From Drosophila miranda (lineage: Eukaryota; Arthropoda; Insecta; Diptera; Drosophilidae), in the NCBI RefSeq assembly GCF_003369915.1, contig NC_046675.1:14694001-14758000 (forward strand): a stretch of DNA of 64,000 nt, written 5' to 3'. Shown here piece after piece: positions 60,242 through 64,000 of this stretch. A model generated the notes under the pieces. It had not been told where the DNA came from, searched no databases, and saw nothing but the letters and a program-made list of their open reading frames with translations. The position numbers and the translations under genes were made by a program. Position 1 is the stretch's first letter. Each line of letters begins with the position of its first letter.

Positions 60242-62975
60242 ATGGATAATCCCAGCTCTCCGCCACCAAACACGCCCAGTGATGCCGCAGAGCGCCGTGG
60301 TCTGCGCGCATCGATGACATCGCCAGTGGGCGACTTTGAGCCATTCGAGAACGAGGATGAGATTCTCGGGGATCAGACAGTGCGCCACGAGGAGGAAGAA
60401 GATGGCGAGGAGTTGTTTGGGGACAACATGGAGAACGACTATCGTCCCATGCCAGAACTGGATCATTACGATCCGGCCATGCTGGACGATGAAGAGGACT
60501 TCTCGGAGATGTCGCAGGGAGACCGCTTTGCGGCCGAGTCGGAGATGAGGAAGCGCGACCGTGCAGCTGGTATTCACCGCGACGATCGCGAGCTTGGCTT
60601 TGGCCAGTCCGATGATGAAGACGATGTGGGACCCCGGGCCAAGCGTCGGGCAGGAGAAAAGGCCGCTGTGGGCGAGGTTGAAGACACGGAGATGATCGAG
60701 TCCATTGAGAATCTAGAGGACACCAAAGGGCATTCCACCAAGGAGTGGGTGAGCATGCTGGGGCCGCGCACGGAGATTGCCAATCGCTTTCAATCGTTTC
60801 TGCGTACATTTGTGGACGAGCGCGGCGCGTACACATATCGGGACCGTATTCGTCGCATGTGCGAACAAAACAAGTCCTCGTTTGTGGTCTCCTACACAGA
60901 TTTGGCCAACAAGGAGCATGTGCTGGCCTACTTCCTGCCCGAGGCCCCCTTCCAGATGCTCGAAATCTTCGACAAGGTGGCCAAGGACATGGTCCTGTCC
61001 ATCTTTCCCACCTACGAGCGTGTCACCACCGAGATCCATGTGCGCATTTCAGAGCTGCCCTTGATCGAAGAGCTGCGCACTTTCCGCAAGCTGCATCTCA
61101 ACCAGCTGGTACGGACCCTGGGCGTGGTGACGGCCACCACGGGTGTCCTGCCCCAGCTGTCGGTGATCAAGTACGACTGCGTCAAGTGCGGCTATGTCCT
61201 CGGGCCTTTTGTCCAGTCCCAAAACACAGAGGTCAAGCCAGGATCGTGTCCGGAGTGCCAGAGCTACGGTCCCTTCTCCATCAACATGGAGCAGACGCTG
61301 TACCGCAACTACCAGAAGATCACCTTGCAGGAGTCGCCAGGCCGCATTCCCGCCGGTCGCATACCGCGCAGCAAGGACGTCATCCTGCTGGCGGATCTGT
61401 GCGATCAGTGCAAGCCCGGAGACGAGCTGGAGGTCACTGGCATCTACACCAACAACTACGATGGTTCGCTCAATACGGATCAGGGCTTCCCCGTGTTTGC
61501 CACGGTGATCATTGCCAACCATGTAGTCGTCAAGGACTCCAAACAGGTGGTGCAATCACTCACTGACGAGGACATAGCCACCATTCAAAAGCTGAGCAAG
61601 GATCCGCGCATTGTCGAGCGCCTGGTGGCCTCAATGGCGCCATCAATCTATGGCCACGACTACATCAAGCGTGCCCTGGCCCTGGCTCTATTCGGAGGCG
61701 AGTCCAAGAATCCTGGCGAGAAGCATAAGGTGCGTGGAGATATCAATCTTCTGATCTGTGGAGATCCGGGTACGGCCAAGTCGCAGTTCCTGAAGTACAC
61801 AGAGAAGGTTGCCCCGCGTGCTGTGTTCACCACGGGACAGGGCGCCAGCGCTGTGGGTCTCACGGCCTATGTGCGTCGCAATCCCGTCTCCCGGGAATGG
61901 ACCCTCGAAGCGGGGGCCTTGGTGCTGGCCGATCAGGGTGTTTGCCTGATTGACGAGTTCGACAAGATGAACGACCAGGATCGTACCTCTATCCACGAGG
62001 CCATGGAACAGCAGTCCATCTCCATTTCCAAGGCTGGAATTGTGACCTCGCTGCAGGCACGCTGCACGGTCATAGCCGCCTCCAATCCCATTGGTGGTCG
62101 CTACGATCCCTCGATGACCTTCTCCGAGAACGTGAATCTGTCGGAACCCATTTTGTCGCGTTTCGACATCCTGTGCGTGGTTAAGGATGAGTTCGATCCC
62201 ATGCAGGACCAGCAGCTGGCCAAGTTTGTGGTGCACTCGCATATGAAGCATCACCCGAGCGAGGAGGAGCAGCCAGAGATGGAGGAACCCACACAGAAAT
62301 CTGTAGAGGAGATACCCCAGGATCTACTGCGACAGTACATCGTCTACGCCAAGGAGAATATTCGGCCCAAGCTTACGGTTCGTTTATTTAAAAACAACAA
62401 AAATTGGCTCTGTCTCTAATAGATTTCCCCTCCGTTTTGCTTTCTAGAACATCGATGAGGATAAGATCGCCAAGATGTACGCGCAACTGCGACAGGAATC
62501 GTTTGCCACCGGCTCCCTGCCCATTACTGTGCGCCACATCGAGAGCGTCATTCGCATGTCGGAGGCCCATTGTCGCATGCATCTGCGCGAGAATGTGATA
62601 GAGGCGGACGTCAGCATGGCCATACGCATGATGCTGGAGAGCTTCATTGAGGCCCAAAAGTTCAGTGTGATGAAGAAGATGCGCAACACATTCCAGAAGT
62701 ACCTGGCCTTCCAGAAGGATCACTCTGAGCTGTTGTTCTTCATCCTCCGCCAGTTGACGCTCGATCAGCTGGCCTACATTCGCTGCAAAGACGGACCCGG
62801 CGCCACGCACGTGGAAATCATGGAGCGTGATCTGATCGAGCGGGCCAAGCAGCTGGACATCAGCAACTTGAAGCCATTCTACGACTCTGATCTGTTCCGC
62901 TCAAATGGCTTCTCGTATGATCCCAAGCGGCGCATCATCCTCCAGATTGTGGTGGATGGAAGTGTCGCGAAGTGA
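60242..62975 (+). CDS. Mcm2: MCM2 subunit of the replicative helicase
   Basis: One of six AAA+ subunits of the MCM2-7 helicase loaded at origins; its N-terminal tail also binds histones H3-H4. Two exons (60242-62377 and 62448-62975, intron GTTCGT...CTAG) give 887 residues. The N-terminus is acidic and disordered with Ser-Pro sites, as expected for kinase regulation and histone binding. Then come the N-terminal OB region with a zinc finger (CVKC ... CPEC, from about residue 313), Walker [10 protein letters not shown] (about 507), Walker [12 protein letters not shown] (about 569), the Arg finger SRFD (about 640), and the C-terminal winged-helix region starting in exon 2 ([13 protein letters not shown]). 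The start is Met at 60242, matching the MDNPSSPP start. ATTAAA at 63043 is the likely poly(A) signal, so its 3' end meets that of the convergent helicase gene. Confidence 0.97.
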
Positions 62976-63076
62976 TCGCGACATCATTTATCTCATTTAG
63001 TCGTAGGCTTCATCATCCATGTTTCGTTACCCCCCAATAAGGATTAAATATAGTAAATACATATTTCCTAACAAAT

Positions 63077-63082
63077 TTTATT
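63077..63082 (-). terminator. Polyadenylation signal AATAAA of the DDX55 gene
   Basis: AATAAA on the minus strand starts 15 bp beyond the stop codon and lies about 30 bp from the ATTAAA of Mcm2 on the other strand, so the two transcripts end almost against each other. Confidence 0.5.
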
Positions 63083-63097
63083 AGTTAACGATCCCCA

Positions 63098-64000
63098 TTA
63101 GTCGTCCTTTTCAATGCCCATCGCCCTGTCGTATTCCTCTTCGCTGATCTTGTTCTTCTTTAGTCTCTTGAAGAGGCGTATATCACTGGCCAGCTCGTCC
63201 AGGTCTTCCTGGCTGAATTGCTGCTTCTTTTTGCGCTGCGCCGGTGTTCCCTCTGCAGACTCTGCCTCCCGCTTGCGTTGCTTCTTGGCCTTGCGTAGCT
63301 CCTTCTTCGACTTGGCATCCAGTTTGGCCTTTTTGGTCTGGTCCCAGGACTCGGTGCGCTTCTTGTGCAGCTTTTGGCCTGGCCAGCTGCCTGTCTGTTC
63401 GTACGTCTGTAGCTTCTGCTGGCGCACTTGCTCCTTTTGGACATTCTTGTAGGTGAGTTTGGTGAGATCAACTTCAGAGCTGGGCGCTATGAAGCCATCT
63501 CCGTTGTAGTTCTTTAGCTCCGGCATGCGCGGCAGTTGCAGCAGTCCGTAGGCAGTGGCCATCTTACCAAGATCCAGATCTTTCAGTCGCAAAATCGCGC
63601 TGCACTCGTGCTTGGTGTAGGCCCGGACATGGGAAACAAAGGCACGCATTCCCTTGTCGTAGACTCCCTTGTCCGCCCGCTGCAGTCGATGCAGTTGCTC
63701 CAGAACGGACGGAAGTTGGGTATCCGAGGGGCCAGCCTCGTCGTTGGGAAGTTCATTGAGTTCTACCCTTTGGTTGATCTTCAAGAAGTGAATATAGGAA
63801 TCCTCGCTGGGCAGGAGAAAGACGAGGGCGTTGCCATCGTTTCCCTGGCGGGCAGTGCGTCCCACACGGTGCACAAAACTGGACGCATTCGAGGGCGGGT
63901 CCCACTGCACGACCCACTCGATCTCGGGCACGTCCAAGCCGCGGGCCAGCACGTCTGTGCAGAGGAGCACAGACTCCGGCTCATTGCGAAACTTTTCCAC
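63098..64000 (-). CDS. DDX55: DEAD-box RNA helicase DDX55/Spb4 homologue (C-terminal part)
   Basis: Nucleolar helicase for 60S ribosomal subunit biogenesis. Only the last 300 residues lie in the window; the gene continues past the right edge and lacks its DEAD-domain N-terminus here. Visible: helicase domain 2 motifs [20 protein letters not shown] (motif V region) and [10 protein letters not shown] (motif VI), then the DDX55/Spb4-type extension ([20 protein letters not shown] ... [20 protein letters not shown]), and a Lys/Arg-rich coiled C-terminus ([14 protein letters not shown]). That extension distinguishes it from other DEAD-box proteins. The apparent start at 64000 is just the window edge. 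Stop codons of this gene and Mcm2 are 122 bp apart. Confidence 0.93.
   Translation of the reverse strand: MEKFRNEPESVLLCTDVLARGLDVPEIEWVVQWDPPSNASSFVHRVGRTARQGNDGNALVFLLPSEDSYIHFLKINQRVELNELPNDEAGPSDTQLPSVLEQLHRLQRADKGVYDKGMRAFVSHVRAYTKHECSAILRLKDLDLGKMATAYGLLQLPRMPELKNYNGDGFIAPSSEVDLTKLTYKNVQKEQVRQQKLQTYEQTGSWPGQKLHKKRTESWDQTKKAKLDAKSKKELRKAKKQRKREAESAEGTPAQRKKKQQFSQEDLDELASDIRLFKRLKKNKISEEEYDRAMGIEKDD

Noticed and set aside
1-64000. CRISPR arrays, bacterial operons, tRNA and rRNA genes
   Set aside because: Repeats are dispersed, not regularly spaced; all genes are eukaryotic with introns; no tRNA B-box with a matching cloverleaf was noticed by eye, though a tRNAscan run would be decisive.

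Overview
The window is nuclear DNA from a fly of the genus Drosophila. Gene structures are typical of the genus: short GT-AG introns of about 50-80 nt, with a few long ones. Many proteins are immediately recognisable as Drosophila/animal orthologues, and reconstructed lengths agree with family lengths (RpA-70 603 aa, Mcm2 887 aa). The AT-rich dispersed repeats look like the ISY/DINE-1-type elements abundant in the obscura group, so an obscura-group species is my best guess (inference). As far as I recall, most of the genes lie on D. melanogaster 3R (Muller element E) but not all side by side there, which would imply reshuffled order.

Layout. 1-6.8 kb: no convincing gene; a cluster of dispersed repeats, a pair of perfect DRE sites, simple repeats. 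6.8-8.9 kb: Atg13 (-), with a Motif 1 promoter. 8.9-10.2 kb: repeats. 10.6-12.1 kb: an MNS1-like axonemal coiled-coil protein (-). 12.7-15.3 kb: DppIII (-), with an arginine-rich N-terminal extension. 15.9-16.8 kb: repeats ending in the sip3 promoter. 17.2-19.5 kb: sip3/Hrd1 (+), convergent with a JKAMP orthologue at 20.2-21.4 kb (-). 21.5-22.1 kb: repeats. 22.3-37.2 kb: puf, the USP34-type deubiquitinase (+, 17 coding exons, two alternative 3' ends). 37.4-37.9 kb: a decayed LINE fragment. 38.4-40.9 kb: Mccc1 (-). 41.1-41.8 kb: repeats. 41.9-43.3 kb: ASPSCR1/TUG (+). 43.4-47.0 kb: two tandem prolyl 4-hydroxylase alpha genes (-). 48.9-57.3 kb: a secreted single-domain chitin-binding protein (+) with a 5.6 kb intron. 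57.8-59.8 kb: RpA-70 (-), divergent from Mcm2 at 60.2-63.0 kb (+) across a 473 bp intergenic region with two E2F-type sites. 63.1 kb to the edge: DDX55 helicase, C-terminal part only (-).

Two neighbourhoods pair genes of one pathway: sip3 with JKAMP (both ER-associated degradation) and RpA-70 with Mcm2 (replication initiation and elongation). The others are a mixture of housekeeping genes. Exon boundaries were worked out by hand from splice signals, reading-frame continuity and family similarity. I saw no tRNA, rRNA or CRISPR. I found no previously undescribed multi-gene system; the most unusual observations are regulatory: Motif 1 sites located exactly at the ends of repeat copies beside gene promoters, and four open, frame-preserving introns in puf.
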